Assembly: GCF_040049255.1 (NCBI RefSeq)
Contig: NZ_JBDZDR010000002.1
Span: forward strand, 558,001 to 622,000
DNA from: Pseudaminobacter sp040049255
Lineage (GTDB): Bacteria > Pseudomonadota > Alphaproteobacteria > Rhizobiales > Rhizobiaceae
Length of the DNA: 64,000 bases
Reading direction: 5' to 3'
Part shown: piece by piece, positions 9,230 through 18,361 of the stretch
How the letters are laid out: every line of letters starts with the position of its first letter
How positions within the stretch are numbered: the stretch's first letter is position 1
Made by a program: the position numbers and the translations under genes
The notes under the pieces: model-generated
Told to the model about the DNA's origin: nothing
What the model saw: only the letters and a program-made list of their open reading frames with translations
Database searches by the model: none

Positions 9230-9304
9230 TTCCCGAGCCAATGTCCGCCGCTTCCCGCGAGGGAGGCGGCGGCCTCGGCCCTTCAGCGACAGCGGGGAAA
9301 ATCC

Positions 9305-10228
9305 ATGCTGCTCTATGTCTTTCGGCGGTTGCTGACCGCCATACCGACGCTTTTCGTCATCGTGACGCTGGCGTTCTTCCTGATCCGCGTAGCTCCCGGC
9401 GGCCCCTTCAACCAGGAGCGCGGGCTAAGCCCTGAGATCAAGGCCAATCTCGAAGCCCAGTTCGGCCTCAACGACCCCCTCTGGCAGCAATATCTCAACT
9501 ATCTGAACAACCTGCTGCACGGCAATTTCGGGCCGAGCTACAACCTGCCCGACTTCACAGTGGGCGAACTGTTCGCCAAGGGCCTGCCGATCTCGATCCA
9601 GCTCGGCGCTTCCGCGCTGACCCTGGCGCTGCTGGTGGGAAGCATCCTGGGCGTGATCGCCGCTCTCAACCAGAACAAGACGGCCGACTACGGCGTCATC
9701 GCGCTTGCCACTGCCGGCAGCACCATCCCCACCTTCGTCATCGCGCCGATCATCCAGCTTGTGTTTGGCCTGAGTTGGAAGCTGCTGCCCATCGGCGGCT
9801 GGGGCGACGGGGCGCTGATCAACAAGATCGGTCCGGTGCTGACCCTGGCGCTGCCCCAGATCGCCATCGTTGCGCGCCTGATGCGTGGCTCGATGATCGA
9901 ATCCCTTCGCTCGCACCACATCCGCACCGCCCGGGCGCTCGGCCTTTCGGACTGGTCGGTGGTGGTCAAGCATGCGCTGCGCGGCGCATTGCTGCCGATC
10001 ATCTCCTATGCAGGGCCTGCTGCGGCGGCGCTGCTGACCGGCTCGATCATCGTCGAGACGATCTTCGCCATTCCCGGCGTCGGCCGCTACTTCGTCGATG
10101 CGGCGCTCAACCGCGACTACACGCTGGTGATGGGCACCGTCATCGTGATCGCGATCTTCACCATCCTGTTCAACCTGATCGTGGACCTCCTCTACGCGGT
10201 CGTCGACCCGAGGGTGCGTTATGACTGA
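9305..10228 (+). CDS. oppB: Oligopeptide ABC transporter permease OppB
   Basis: Inner-membrane permease of 307 aa with the normal DppB/OppB start, MLLYVFRRLLTAIPTLFVIV, and about six transmembrane helices. The cytoplasmic EAA loop that contacts the ATPase is visible as HIRTARALGLSDWSVVVKHALR, followed by a C-terminal IPGVGRYFVDAALNRDYTLVMG motif. A GGGGAAAA ribosome site precedes ATG 9305. The stop overlaps the oppC start by 8 nt. Confidence 0.95.
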   Translation: MLLYVFRRLLTAIPTLFVIVTLAFFLIRVAPGGPFNQERGLSPEIKANLEAQFGLNDPLWQQYLNYLNNLLHGNFGPSYNLPDFTVGELFAKGLPISIQLGASALTLALLVGSILGVIAALNQNKTADYGVIALATAGSTIPTFVIAPIIQLVFGLSWKLLPIGGWGDGALINKIGPVLTLALPQIAIVARLMRGSMIESLRSHHIRTARALGLSDWSVVVKHALRGALLPIISYAGPAAAALLTGSIIVETIFAIPGVGRYFVDAALNRDYTLVMGTVIVIAIFTILFNLIVDLLYAVVDPRVRYD

Positions 10229-11339
10229 TATGGCGATCGCTGCGCCCGTTGCCGGGCGTTCGTTCTGGGGCGATGCCTGGGCGCGCCTGAAATCCAACAA
10301 GGCGGCCATGGTCAGCCTGTTCTATCTGGCTTTCATGGCGATCGTCTGTGTCGCCGGCCCCTCCCTGGTGCCGCACGAATACACCACGATCTATGCCGAT
10401 TATGTCCGCACGCCGCCCAGCCTGTCGGCCTATCCGAAGGCCGACATGATCGAGAGCGCGCTGCGCGACGCGGTCAAGCGCATGCGTGTCGATGTCGATG
10501 AATGGCACCAGGACGGCGACCGGGTCTTCGTTACGGTGAGTTCGTCGAAGCCGGTGGACGAGCGCAGCACGCGCTATCTCGACCGCTCCGACACGTTCGA
10601 CAACACCCGCATCGAAAGCAAGTCCGACGACGGGCTGAAGATGACGATGAGCGCGTCGGTCAAGCGGCAGTATTTCCTGTTCGGCACGGACAATACCGGG
10701 CGGGATCTCCTGGCGCGTACCCTGATGGCCGGGCGCGTGTCGCTGGCGATCGGGCTGCTCGCCGGCATCGTGGCGGTGGCGATCGGCGTGGTCTATGGCT
10801 CGGTTGCAGGTTTCACCGGCGGCAAGACCGACGAGGTGATGATGCGCATCGTCGACGTGCTCTATTCGCTGCCCTTCATCTTTTTCGTCATCATGCTGGT
10901 GGTGTTCTTCGGGCGCAACTTCGTGCTGATGTTCCTGGCGGTGGGGGCGGTGCTGTGGCTGGACATGGCCCGCATCGTGCGCGGGCAGGCGCTGTCCATT
11001 CGCCGGCAGGAATATGTGCAGGCCGCCGAGGCGCTGGGGGTAACGCGGCGAGGCATCCTGCAGCGGCACATCGTGCCCAACCTGCTTGGCGTCGTGGTCA
11101 TCTACATGACGCTCCTGGTGCCGCAGGTTATCATCCTGGAAAGCTTCCTGTCGTTCCTTGGCCTCGGCGTGCAGGAGCCGATGACGAGTTGGGGCGTGCT
11201 GATCTCGACGGGCGCCAAGAACATCGGCACCGCCAACTGGCTGCTTCTGTTCCCTGCCGTGTTCCTGGTTTCCACGCTGTTTGCGTTGAATTTCGTCGGC
11301 GATGGCCTGCGCGACGCGCTCGATCCGAAGGACCGTTGA
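10221..11339 (+). CDS. oppC: Oligopeptide ABC transporter permease OppC, with extended periplasmic loop
   Basis: Second permease of the importer. Its EAA loop, EYVQAAEALGVTRRGILQRH, and its C-terminal FLSFLGLGVQEPMTSWG are typical of OppC. At 372 aa it is about 70 residues longer than E. coli OppC. The extra length lies after the first transmembrane helix (about residues 60-150) as a charged hydrophilic stretch that includes VKRMRVDVDEWHQDGDRV. This places it in the periplasm between TM1 and the remaining helices. Start ATG 10221 lies inside the oppB end, showing coupled translation. Confidence 0.93.
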   Translation: MTDMAIAAPVAGRSFWGDAWARLKSNKAAMVSLFYLAFMAIVCVAGPSLVPHEYTTIYADYVRTPPSLSAYPKADMIESALRDAVKRMRVDVDEWHQDGDRVFVTVSSSKPVDERSTRYLDRSDTFDNTRIESKSDDGLKMTMSASVKRQYFLFGTDNTGRDLLARTLMAGRVSLAIGLLAGIVAVAIGVVYGSVAGFTGGKTDEVMMRIVDVLYSLPFIFFVIMLVVFFGRNFVLMFLAVGAVLWLDMARIVRGQALSIRRQEYVQAAEALGVTRRGILQRHIVPNLLGVVVIYMTLLVPQVIILESFLSFLGLGVQEPMTSWGVLISTGAKNIGTANWLLLFPAVFLVSTLFALNFVGDGLRDALDPKDR

Positions 11340-11343
11340 AGCC

Positions 11344-12978
11344 ATGACCAACAACCAACCCATCCTCGCCGTGAAGGACCTGCGCGTCCGCTTCCGCACG
11401 CTCGACGGGCAGGTCGATGCCGTCAAGGGTATCAACCTGCATGTAAACGCCGGCGAAACGGTCGCCATCGTGGGCGAATCCGGCTCGGGCAAGAGCCAGA
11501 CCATGATGGCGGCGATGCGCCTTTTAGCCTCCAATGGCGAGGCGAGCGGCACGGTCGACTATCGCGGCAAGAACCTGCTGGAGCTTGGCAGGTCCGAACT
11601 GAACGATGTGCGCGGCCGCAAGATCACCATGATCTTCCAGGAGCCGATGACCTCTCTGGACCCGCTCTACACGATCGGCAACCAGCTCATGGAGCCGATC
11701 AGGCGACACCGCAAGCTGAGCGCGGCCGAGGCGCGCAAGGAAGCGTTGCGCCTCCTGGAACTGGTGAAGATCCCCGACCCCGAGCGGCGGATGAAGTCCT
11801 ACCCCTATGAGATGTCCGGCGGCCAGCGCCAGCGTGTCATGATCGCCATGGCGCTGGCCAACGACCCGGACATCTTGATCGCCGACGAGCCGACCACGGC
11901 GCTCGACGTGACCGTGCAGGCCCAGATCCTGACGCTGCTGGCCGACCTGCAGCGCCGGCTCGGCATGGCGATCGTGTTCATCACCCACGATCTCGGCATC
12001 GTGCGGCGCTTCGCCGACCGTGTCTATGTGATGCGCTCCGGCGAGATCGTGGAGGAGGGGCAGACTGACGCGCTGTTTGCAGCGCCCAGGCACGACTACA
12101 CCAAGATGCTGCTGGCGGCCGAGCCGAGCGGCCGCAAGGCGCCGCCGCCCAGCGGCGCGCCGGTGCTGCTCGAAGGGCGAAATGTCGAGGTGACGTTCAG
12201 GATCGGCGGTGGCTTCCTCGCCGGCCCACCCTTGATACTGCGGGCCGTGGATCGCATCTCGCTGTCGCTGAAGCGGGGCCAGACCATCGGCATCGTGGGT
12301 GAATCGGGCTCGGGAAAGTCCACGCTGGGCCGCGCGCTGCTGCGCCTGCTGCCGAGCGAGGGCGCGATCCGGTTCGATCACCGCGACATCTCCGCGGTCG
12401 GGCCCGACAAGATGCGCCCGCTGCGACGCGAACTGCAGCTCGTCTTCCAGGACCCGTTCGGTTCGCTTTCGCCGCGCATGACGATCGGCCAGGTAATTAC
12501 CGAGGGGCTGCTGGTGCATGAGCCGTCGCTGTCTTCCAGGGCACGCGACATGCGCGCCGTGGAGGCACTGCGCGAGGTGGGGCTCGATCCGAACATGCGC
12601 AACCGGTATGCGCATGAATTTTCGGGCGGGCAGAGGCAGCGCATCGCGATTGCGCGCGCGATGATCCTCAAGCCGAAGGTGGTGGTGCTGGACGAGCCGA
12701 CATCGGCGCTCGACCGTTCGGTGCAGAAGCAGATCGTGGAACTGCTGCGCGATCTGCAGGCCGAGAATGATCTTTCCTATCTGTTCATCAGCCACGATCT
12801 TGCCGTGGTGCGCGCCATGGCCGATTACATCATCGTGATGAAGCAGGGACAGATCGTGGAGGAGGGGCCGACGGACGAGATCTTCGACCATCCGCGCGAG
12901 GCCTACACGCAGGCGCTGATGAGCGCGGCGATAGACGCAAAGAGATTCCGGGCGCAGCCTGAGGCCAGCGTGGCATAG
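11344..12978 (+). CDS. oppDF: Fused oligopeptide ABC transporter ATPase (OppD-OppF)
   Basis: A 544-aa tandem ATPase that replaces separate OppD and OppF. The first nucleotide-binding domain has Walker A GESGSGKS near residue 44, signature MSGGQRQRV and Walker B ILIADEP. The second has Walker A GESGSGKS near residue 319, signature FSGGQRQRI and Walker B VVLDEP. Each half also carries its H-loop (ITHDL, ISHDL). ATG 11344, 4 nt after oppC, is chosen over an upstream frame extension inside oppC. The fusion fixes 1:1 stoichiometry of the two ATPase halves. Confidence 0.95.
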   Translation: MTNNQPILAVKDLRVRFRTLDGQVDAVKGINLHVNAGETVAIVGESGSGKSQTMMAAMRLLASNGEASGTVDYRGKNLLELGRSELNDVRGRKITMIFQEPMTSLDPLYTIGNQLMEPIRRHRKLSAAEARKEALRLLELVKIPDPERRMKSYPYEMSGGQRQRVMIAMALANDPDILIADEPTTALDVTVQAQILTLLADLQRRLGMAIVFITHDLGIVRRFADRVYVMRSGEIVEEGQTDALFAAPRHDYTKMLLAAEPSGRKAPPPSGAPVLLEGRNVEVTFRIGGGFLAGPPLILRAVDRISLSLKRGQTIGIVGESGSGKSTLGRALLRLLPSEGAIRFDHRDISAVGPDKMRPLRRELQLVFQDPFGSLSPRMTIGQVITEGLLVHEPSLSSRARDMRAVEALREVGLDPNMRNRYAHEFSGGQRQRIAIARAMILKPKVVVLDEPTSALDRSVQKQIVELLRDLQAENDLSYLFISHDLAVVRAMADYIIVMKQGQIVEEGPTDEIFDHPREAYTQALMSAAIDAKRFRAQPEASVA

Positions 12979-13013
12979 GCTCGCACCGGCAACGGAGCGA
13001 AGAGCCGCTGATT

Positions 13014-13268
13014 CTATCTCGGCGGCTTGATCTTGCCGACGCCTATGTCGACGGTGACGCTGCCCGACACCTTCACATCGAAATCGCCGACCTTGAAGGA
13101 TTGCTGCGAATCGGGCTCCGCGATCGGCTCGGGCTGTGGCGCCTGGACGATGGGTTGCGGCTGCTTGACGCCCGGCAGCGGCTGGGCCTCTTCAGCGAAT
13201 GCGGCGGACGAAGCGGCGGCCGCCAGTGCAAACGCGACAAGGGAAAGAAGGCGAGATTTGTTGCTCAT
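13014..13268 (-). CDS. Small exported protein of unknown function
   Basis: An 84-aa precursor with a clear Sec signal peptide (MSNKSRLLSLVAFALAAAAS and following, cleavage about AAFA-EE). A Pro/Gln/Glu-rich linker follows, and the short C-terminal domain ends VTVDIGVGKIKPPR. ATG 13268 is chosen because the signal peptide begins there; the longer frame to 13331 adds a non-signal-like leader. No family is recognised. It lies alone between the opp operon and the tRNA gene. Confidence 0.6.
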   Translation of the reverse strand: MSNKSRLLSLVAFALAAAASSAAFAEEAQPLPGVKQPQPIVQAPQPEPIAEPDSQQSFKVGDFDVKVSGSVTVDIGVGKIKPPR

Positions 13269-13372
13269 GGCCGTTACATAGCCTTCTGGAGCGCGCTGCA
13301 CCACGGCCAAGCGACGCCGACAAGCTGACATTTTGTTTGCGGATGAAATTCCGGCCGGGAACCGGGTTGTTC

Positions 13373-13449
13373 TGGTCGGAGTGGCAGGATTCGAACCTGC
13401 GACCCCCTGCTCCCGAAGCAGGTGCGCTACCAGGCTGCGCTACACTCCG
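13373..13449 (-). tRNA. tRNA-Pro (anticodon CGG)
   Basis: On the minus strand a full 77-nt cloverleaf begins CGGAGTG and pairs with CACTCCG, giving the C1-G72 pair typical of proline tRNAs. The D-arm contains AGCGCAGCCTGGTAGCGC. The anticodon stem CCTGC/GCAGG encloses loop TTCGGGA (anticodon CGG). The T-arm has GTTCGAATC, and CCA is encoded at the 3' end (13373-13375). Confidence 0.97.
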
Positions 13450-13654
13450 CGACCAGACGGCGGGCTTATAGCCGTCGAAAAAAAACTCCGCAAGCGGCAA
13501 ACGGGCCATGGCGTGCAGAAACTTCGCTTTTCTTTGTACCAACCCACAGCTTTCGGTTTTGAGCCAGCCGAAAGGCGGGTAAGGAGGCATAATGCGGCAG
13601 TAAACCGTTGCCGCTACAGTGCAATTCGACCAATCGCGACCGGAGCGGAACTGC

Positions 13655-15175
13655 GTGACCTTCAAGATCGTCAGCCTGGCCAAGCCCAACACATTTGCGT
13701 TCGAAACCAGCGCGCTGGTGAAGCCGACCGGCTTTCGCGAATATGATGCGCGCTGGTGGTTCGGCCACCCCGGTTCGGAAAAGACGCCGGAACTGAACCT
13801 CGTTGGCGTGCAGGCGCTGGGCATGGGGCTTGGTACGCTGATCCGCCGGCTGGGCGTCGGCCCTGACATCGTGGTGGGACACGACTTCCGCGGCTATTCG
13901 CTTTCGATCAAGCAGGCGCTGACCGCGGGATTGATGGCAGCCGGCGCGCGGGTGAAAGACATAGGGCTGGCGCTGTCGCCCATGGCCTATTTCGCGCAGT
14001 TCGCGCTGGATATGCCCTCTGTCGCCATGGTGACCGCCTCGCACAACGAGAATGGCTGGACAGGCGTGAAGATGGGCGCGGCGCGGCCGCTGACCTTCGG
14101 CCCGGACGAGATGAGCGCGCTGAAGAAGATCGTGCTGGAGGGCGACTTCGACCTGGTCGGGGGAGGGGCCTTCGAGTTCGTGGAGGGTTTTCGTGGGGTC
14201 TACCTGGACGACCTCACGGCCGGGCACAGGATTTCGCGCAAGCTGAAGGTGGTCGCGGCCTGCGGCAACGGGACGGCCGGGGCATTCGCGCCCGAGGCGC
14301 TGGAGCGAATCGGCTGCGAGGTGATTCCGCTCGACGTGGAACTCGACCACAGCTTCCCGCGCTACAATCCCAACCCCGAAGACATGGCGATGCTGCATGC
14401 CATCCGCGACAAGGTGCTGGAGACGGGCGCCGATGTCGGGCTCGGCTTCGACGGCGACGGCGACCGTTGCGGCGTGGTGGACAACGAGGGCAACGAGATC
14501 TTCGCCGACAAGGTGGGCGTGATGCTGGCGCGCGACATCTCGGCTATTCACCCCAATTCTGTATTCGTGACCGACGTGAAGTCGACCGGGCTGTTCACCA
14601 CCGATCCGGTGCTGCGCGCGAACGGGGCCCGCGCGGACTACTGGAAGACCGGCCATTCCTACATGAAGCGGCGCGTGACCGAACTGGGCGCCATCGCCGG
14701 ATTCGAGAAATCCGGTCACTTCTTCTTCAATGCGCCCATCGGGCGCGGCTATGACGATGGCATCGTCACGGCGATCGCCGTCTGCGAGATGCTGGACCGC
14801 AATCCGGGACGAAGCATGGCCGACCTCTATCGTGACCTGCCCCTGACCTATGGCACGCCAACGATGTCGCCGCACTGTCCCGATGAGGTGAAGTACGGCG
14901 TGGTCGACCGCGTCGTGGCGGATTTCCAGGCCATGAAGGAAGGTGGCGCAATTTTTGCGGGGCAGAAGATCGCCGACCTGATCACCGTGAACGGTGTGCG
15001 CGTGGTGGCCAAGGACGGCACCTGGGGCCTCGTGCGCGCCTCTTCCAACAAGCCCGAAATAGTCGTTGTCGTGGAAAGCCCGGTTTCAGCCGAGCGCCGG
15101 CGGGAAATGTTCGATGCGCTGGACGCGGTGCTGCGCCGCAGCCCGGAAGTAGGTGCCTACAACCAGACGTTCTAG
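13655..15175 (+). CDS. Phosphomannomutase/phosphoglucomutase family protein
   Basis: An alpha-D-phosphohexomutase of 506 aa, of the type annotated ManB/NoeK in rhizobia. It probably makes mannose-1-phosphate for GDP-mannose and surface polysaccharides. The phosphoserine loop TASHNENGWTG has Ser at residue 129. The metal loop GFDGDGDRCG is present, followed by GFEKSGHFFF in the sugar-binding position and RASSNKPEIVVVVE in the phosphate-binding position. GTG 13655, preceded by GGAGCGG, is preferred to the more upstream GTG 13619. It is a second phosphohexomutase, distinct in family from pgm at 5239. Confidence 0.9.
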   Translation: MTFKIVSLAKPNTFAFETSALVKPTGFREYDARWWFGHPGSEKTPELNLVGVQALGMGLGTLIRRLGVGPDIVVGHDFRGYSLSIKQALTAGLMAAGARVKDIGLALSPMAYFAQFALDMPSVAMVTASHNENGWTGVKMGAARPLTFGPDEMSALKKIVLEGDFDLVGGGAFEFVEGFRGVYLDDLTAGHRISRKLKVVAACGNGTAGAFAPEALERIGCEVIPLDVELDHSFPRYNPNPEDMAMLHAIRDKVLETGADVGLGFDGDGDRCGVVDNEGNEIFADKVGVMLARDISAIHPNSVFVTDVKSTGLFTTDPVLRANGARADYWKTGHSYMKRRVTELGAIAGFEKSGHFFFNAPIGRGYDDGIVTAIAVCEMLDRNPGRSMADLYRDLPLTYGTPTMSPHCPDEVKYGVVDRVVADFQAMKEGGAIFAGQKIADLITVNGVRVVAKDGTWGLVRASSNKPEIVVVVESPVSAERRREMFDALDAVLRRSPEVGAYNQTF

Positions 15176-15202
15176 CGGCGCAGCGAAGGCCTGTGCCAGC
15201 CC

Positions 15203-16666
15203 TCAATAGGGGCTGGCGACGTCGCCGGTCTCCACATAGACCGACTTGACCTGCGAATAATGGCCGAGTGCGGCCAGTGCGTTCTCGCGGCCGATGCCGG
15301 ACTGCTTGTAGCCGCCGAAGGGAATTTCCACCGGCGCCAGATTGTAGGTGTTGATCCAGCAGCTGCCGGCCTGCAGTTCGGAAATGACGCGGTGGGCGCG
15401 CGGCAGGTCGCGTGTGAAGACGCCGGCCGAGAGGCCGAACTCGGTGGCATTGGCGCGGGCCACGATCTCGTCTTCCTCCTCGAAGGTCAGCACGCTCATC
15501 ACCGGGCCGAAGATCTCTTCGCGGGCGATGCGCATGTCATCCTTCACGCCGGTGAAGATCGTGGGCTCGACAAAGAAGCCGCCTTCAAAACCCTGCAGCG
15601 AAGGTACGCCGCCGCCCTGATGCAGGGTCGCGCCTTCGGCCTTGCCGATGCCGACATAGCCGGTGACCTTTTCGTGCTGGGCCTTGTTGATGAGCGGGCC
15701 CATCTGGGTTTCGGGATCGAGCGGATCGCCGATGCGGATGGCCTTGGTGCGCTGGGTGAGGCGGTCGAGGAAGCGCTCGTAGATACCCTTCTGCACGAAG
15801 ACGCGGGTGCCGTTGGAGCAGACCTGGCCGGTGGAATAGAAATTGCCGAGCATTGCGCCGCCGACGGCGTTCTCGACGTCGGCGTCGTCGAAGATGATCA
15901 GCGGCGACTTGCCGCCGAGCTCCATCGTGGCGTGCTTCATCAGCGAGCCGGCGAGCGAAAGAACCTTCTTGCCGGTGGGCACCGAGCCGGTGAGCGATAC
16001 CTTGGCCACGGCCTCGTGCGAGGCGAGGGCGCCGCCGACGTCGCCATAGCCCTGCACGACGTTGAACAGGCCGTCGGGCAGGCCGGCCTCGGTGTAGACC
16101 TCGGCCAACGCGAGTGCGGAAAGCGGGGTGTTTTCGGATGGCTTGAACACCATGGCGTTGCCCATGGCGAGCGCAGGCGCGGACTTCCAGCCAGCACCCT
16201 GGATCGGATAGTTCCAGGCACCGATGCCAACGCAGATGCCGAGAGCCTCGCGCCGCGTGTAGGCGAAGGCGCCGCCGAGGTCGACATATTCGCCATTGTA
16301 GCTGCCGACCGCGCCGCCAAAGAATTCGAGCGCATCGGCGGCCGAGGCCGGGTCGGCCACCAGCGTTTCCTGGATCGCCTTGCCGGTGTCCAGCGTCTCG
16401 ATGCGGGCGATCTCCTCATTGCGGGCGCGCAAAATGTCGGCGGCACGGCGCAGGATGCGGCCGCGCTCGACCGGCTTCAGCCGCGCCCAGGCGGGCTGGG
16501 CCTCGCGTGCGGCCTCGATCGCCTGCTCGACGATGCTGGACGTCGCCGAATGCAGCTTGGCGATGGTTTCGCCGGTGGCGGGATAGACGACCGGGAGAGG
16601 CGCGCCGCTGTCGTCTTCCACGAAGCGGCCGTTGATGTAGTGCGAGGCTTTGGGTTGAGCGCGCAT
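15203..16666 (-). CDS. betB: Betaine-aldehyde dehydrogenase
   Basis: Oxidises betaine aldehyde to the osmoprotectant glycine betaine with NAD(P). At 487 aa it matches the usual BetB length. The glutamate motif MELGGKSPLIIFDD and the nucleophile motif GQVCSNGTRVFV (Cys about 283) are intact. ATG 16666 is chosen because a GGAG site lies upstream; the frame extends to 16690. It is the last gene of the leftward operon betI-betC-dehydratase-betA-betB, 42 nt after betA. Confidence 0.95.
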   Translation of the reverse strand: MRAQPKASHYINGRFVEDDSGAPLPVVYPATGETIAKLHSATSSIVEQAIEAAREAQPAWARLKPVERGRILRRAADILRARNEEIARIETLDTGKAIQETLVADPASAADALEFFGGAVGSYNGEYVDLGGAFAYTRREALGICVGIGAWNYPIQGAGWKSAPALAMGNAMVFKPSENTPLSALALAEVYTEAGLPDGLFNVVQGYGDVGGALASHEAVAKVSLTGSVPTGKKVLSLAGSLMKHATMELGGKSPLIIFDDADVENAVGGAMLGNFYSTGQVCSNGTRVFVQKGIYERFLDRLTQRTKAIRIGDPLDPETQMGPLINKAQHEKVTGYVGIGKAEGATLHQGGGVPSLQGFEGGFFVEPTIFTGVKDDMRIAREEIFGPVMSVLTFEEEDEIVARANATEFGLSAGVFTRDLPRAHRVISELQAGSCWINTYNLAPVEIPFGGYKQSGIGRENALAALGHYSQVKSVYVETGDVASPY

Positions 16667-16708
16667 TGTCGACTCCGGAATTTCTTTCAAGGTGATGCCT
16701 GCACTAGC

Positions 16709-18361
16709 CTAGCGGTCGGAGACCTGCCAGCGCGGATTGATCCAGGGTTCCTGGTTGGAGGGGGCAAGCGGTGCGCGGCCGAGAATGTGGTCGGCGGCCT
16801 TCTCGCCGGTCATGATGGACGGCGCATTGAGATTGCCGTTGGTGATGCGCGGGAAGATCGAGGAATCCGCCACGCGCAGTCCCTCCACGCCGATGACCCG
16901 GCAGTGCGGGTCCACGACAGCCATCGGGTCGTCGGCGCGGCCCATGCGGCAGGTGCCGCAGGGGTGCAGTGCGCTTTCGGCATGGTCGCGGATGAATTCG
17001 TCGAGTTCGGCGTCGCTCTGCACATGGCCGCCTGGCGAAATCTCCTTGCCGCGATAGGGAGAGAAGGCCTGCTGGCCGAAGATCTCGCGGGTGAGGCGGA
17101 TGCAGCGGCGGAAGTCCGCCCAGTCGTCGGGATGAGACATGTAGTTGAACAGGATCCGCGGCCGGTCCGCCGGGTCGGGCGAGCGCAGCGTCACCGCTCC
17201 GCGCGACTTCGAGCGCATCGGCCCGACATGGGCCTGGAAGCCGTGGGATTTCGACGCCGACTTGCCGTCATAGCGCACGGCGGCCGGGATGAAATGGTAC
17301 TGGATGTCGGGATAGTCGATGCCGGCGGCCGAACGCAGGAAGGCGGCCGCCTCGAAATGGTTGGTGGCGCCGAGGCCGCTCTTGAAGAGCATCCATTGCG
17401 CGCCGATCAACGCCTTCGAGAAGGGATTGAGAACGGAGTTCAGCGTGATCGGCTGGGTCGATTCCTGCTGGATGTAGAGTTCGAGGTGGTCCTGCAGGTT
17501 GGCGCCGACGCCGGGGCGGTCGGCGACGACGGCGATGCCGTGGTCCTTCAGGTGCTGCGCTGGGCCGATGCCCGACAGCATCAGGATTTTTGGCGAGTTG
17601 ATCGAGGATGCGGCCAGGATCACCTCGCGCCGCGCCTTGACGACCTGAATCTTCTTGCGAGCTTCGATCTCGACGCCGACGGCGCGTTGATTCTCGATGA
17701 CGACCTTTCGGGCGAAGCCTTTGACAACGCGGACGTTTGGCCGCTTCAGGGCAGGCCGAAGATAGGCGTTGGCGGTTGACCAGCGGCGCCCGCCGCGAAT
17801 GGTCTGCTCCATCGGCCCAAAACCTTCCTGCTTTGAGCCGTTATAATCGTCGGTCAGTTCGAAGCCGGCCTGCTTGCCGGCCTCGATGAAGGCGGCATAG
17901 AGCGGGTTCTTGCGTTTGCCGCGCTGAACGTGCAGCGGGCCGCCTCTGCCGCGCCAGCCATTCTCGCCGCCCTGGCTGTCTTCCATGCGCTTGAAGTAGG
18001 GAAGGACGTCGGCATAGGCCCAGCCGGTGGCGCCCTGTTCGGACCAGTGGTCGAAATCGCGCGCATGGCCGCGCACATAGACCATGCCGTTGATGGAGGA
18101 GGAGCCGCCCAGGACCTTGCCGCGCGGAGTGGCCAGAACGCGCCCGCCCAGATGCGGCTCGGGCTCGGTAGAAAAGCCCCAGTCGTAGAGCGGCATGTTG
18201 AGCGGGATGGAAAGCGCCGACGGCATCTGGATCAGCGGGCCGACGTCGGTCCCGCCGTATTCGATGACGATGACCGAGTGCTTGCCGTCTTCCGACAGGC
18301 GGTAGGCCATGGCCGCGCCGGCCGAGCCTGAACCAACGATGACGAAATCTGCTTCAAGCAT
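16709..18361 (-). CDS. betA: Choline dehydrogenase
   Basis: A GMC-family FAD flavoenzyme that oxidises choline to betaine aldehyde, probably at the inner membrane. The FAD-binding motif FVIVGSGSAGAAMAYRL is at the extreme N-terminus (about residues 6-22). The GMC signature GKVLGGSSSINGM comes next, and the C-terminal half contains HPCGTCRMG. At 550 aa it is full length. ATG 18361 overlaps the end of the dehydratase gene by 8 nt. The alternative TTG 18367 would add two residues. Confidence 0.95.
   Translation of the reverse strand: MLEADFVIVGSGSAGAAMAYRLSEDGKHSVIVIEYGGTDVGPLIQMPSALSIPLNMPLYDWGFSTEPEPHLGGRVLATPRGKVLGGSSSINGMVYVRGHARDFDHWSEQGATGWAYADVLPYFKRMEDSQGGENGWRGRGGPLHVQRGKRKNPLYAAFIEAGKQAGFELTDDYNGSKQEGFGPMEQTIRGGRRWSTANAYLRPALKRPNVRVVKGFARKVVIENQRAVGVEIEARKKIQVVKARREVILAASSINSPKILMLSGIGPAQHLKDHGIAVVADRPGVGANLQDHLELYIQQESTQPITLNSVLNPFSKALIGAQWMLFKSGLGATNHFEAAAFLRSAAGIDYPDIQYHFIPAAVRYDGKSASKSHGFQAHVGPMRSKSRGAVTLRSPDPADRPRILFNYMSHPDDWADFRRCIRLTREIFGQQAFSPYRGKEISPGGHVQSDAELDEFIRDHAESALHPCGTCRMGRADDPMAVVDPHCRVIGVEGLRVADSSIFPRITNGNLNAPSIMTGEKAADHILGRAPLAPSNQEPWINPRWQVSDR

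Noticed and set aside
7598..9241. 547-codon minus-strand open frame
   Set aside because: Exact antisense of oppA, no ribosome site, composition typical of a GC-rich reverse frame.
10170..11552. 460-codon minus-strand frame opposite oppC
   Set aside because: His/Gln/Arg-rich antisense translation with no domain; oppC is clearly the gene.
15260..17779. 839-codon plus-strand open frame
   Set aside because: It is antisense to betB and betA, whose active-site motifs are intact. High GC makes long shadow frames common, and the frame has no recognisable domains.
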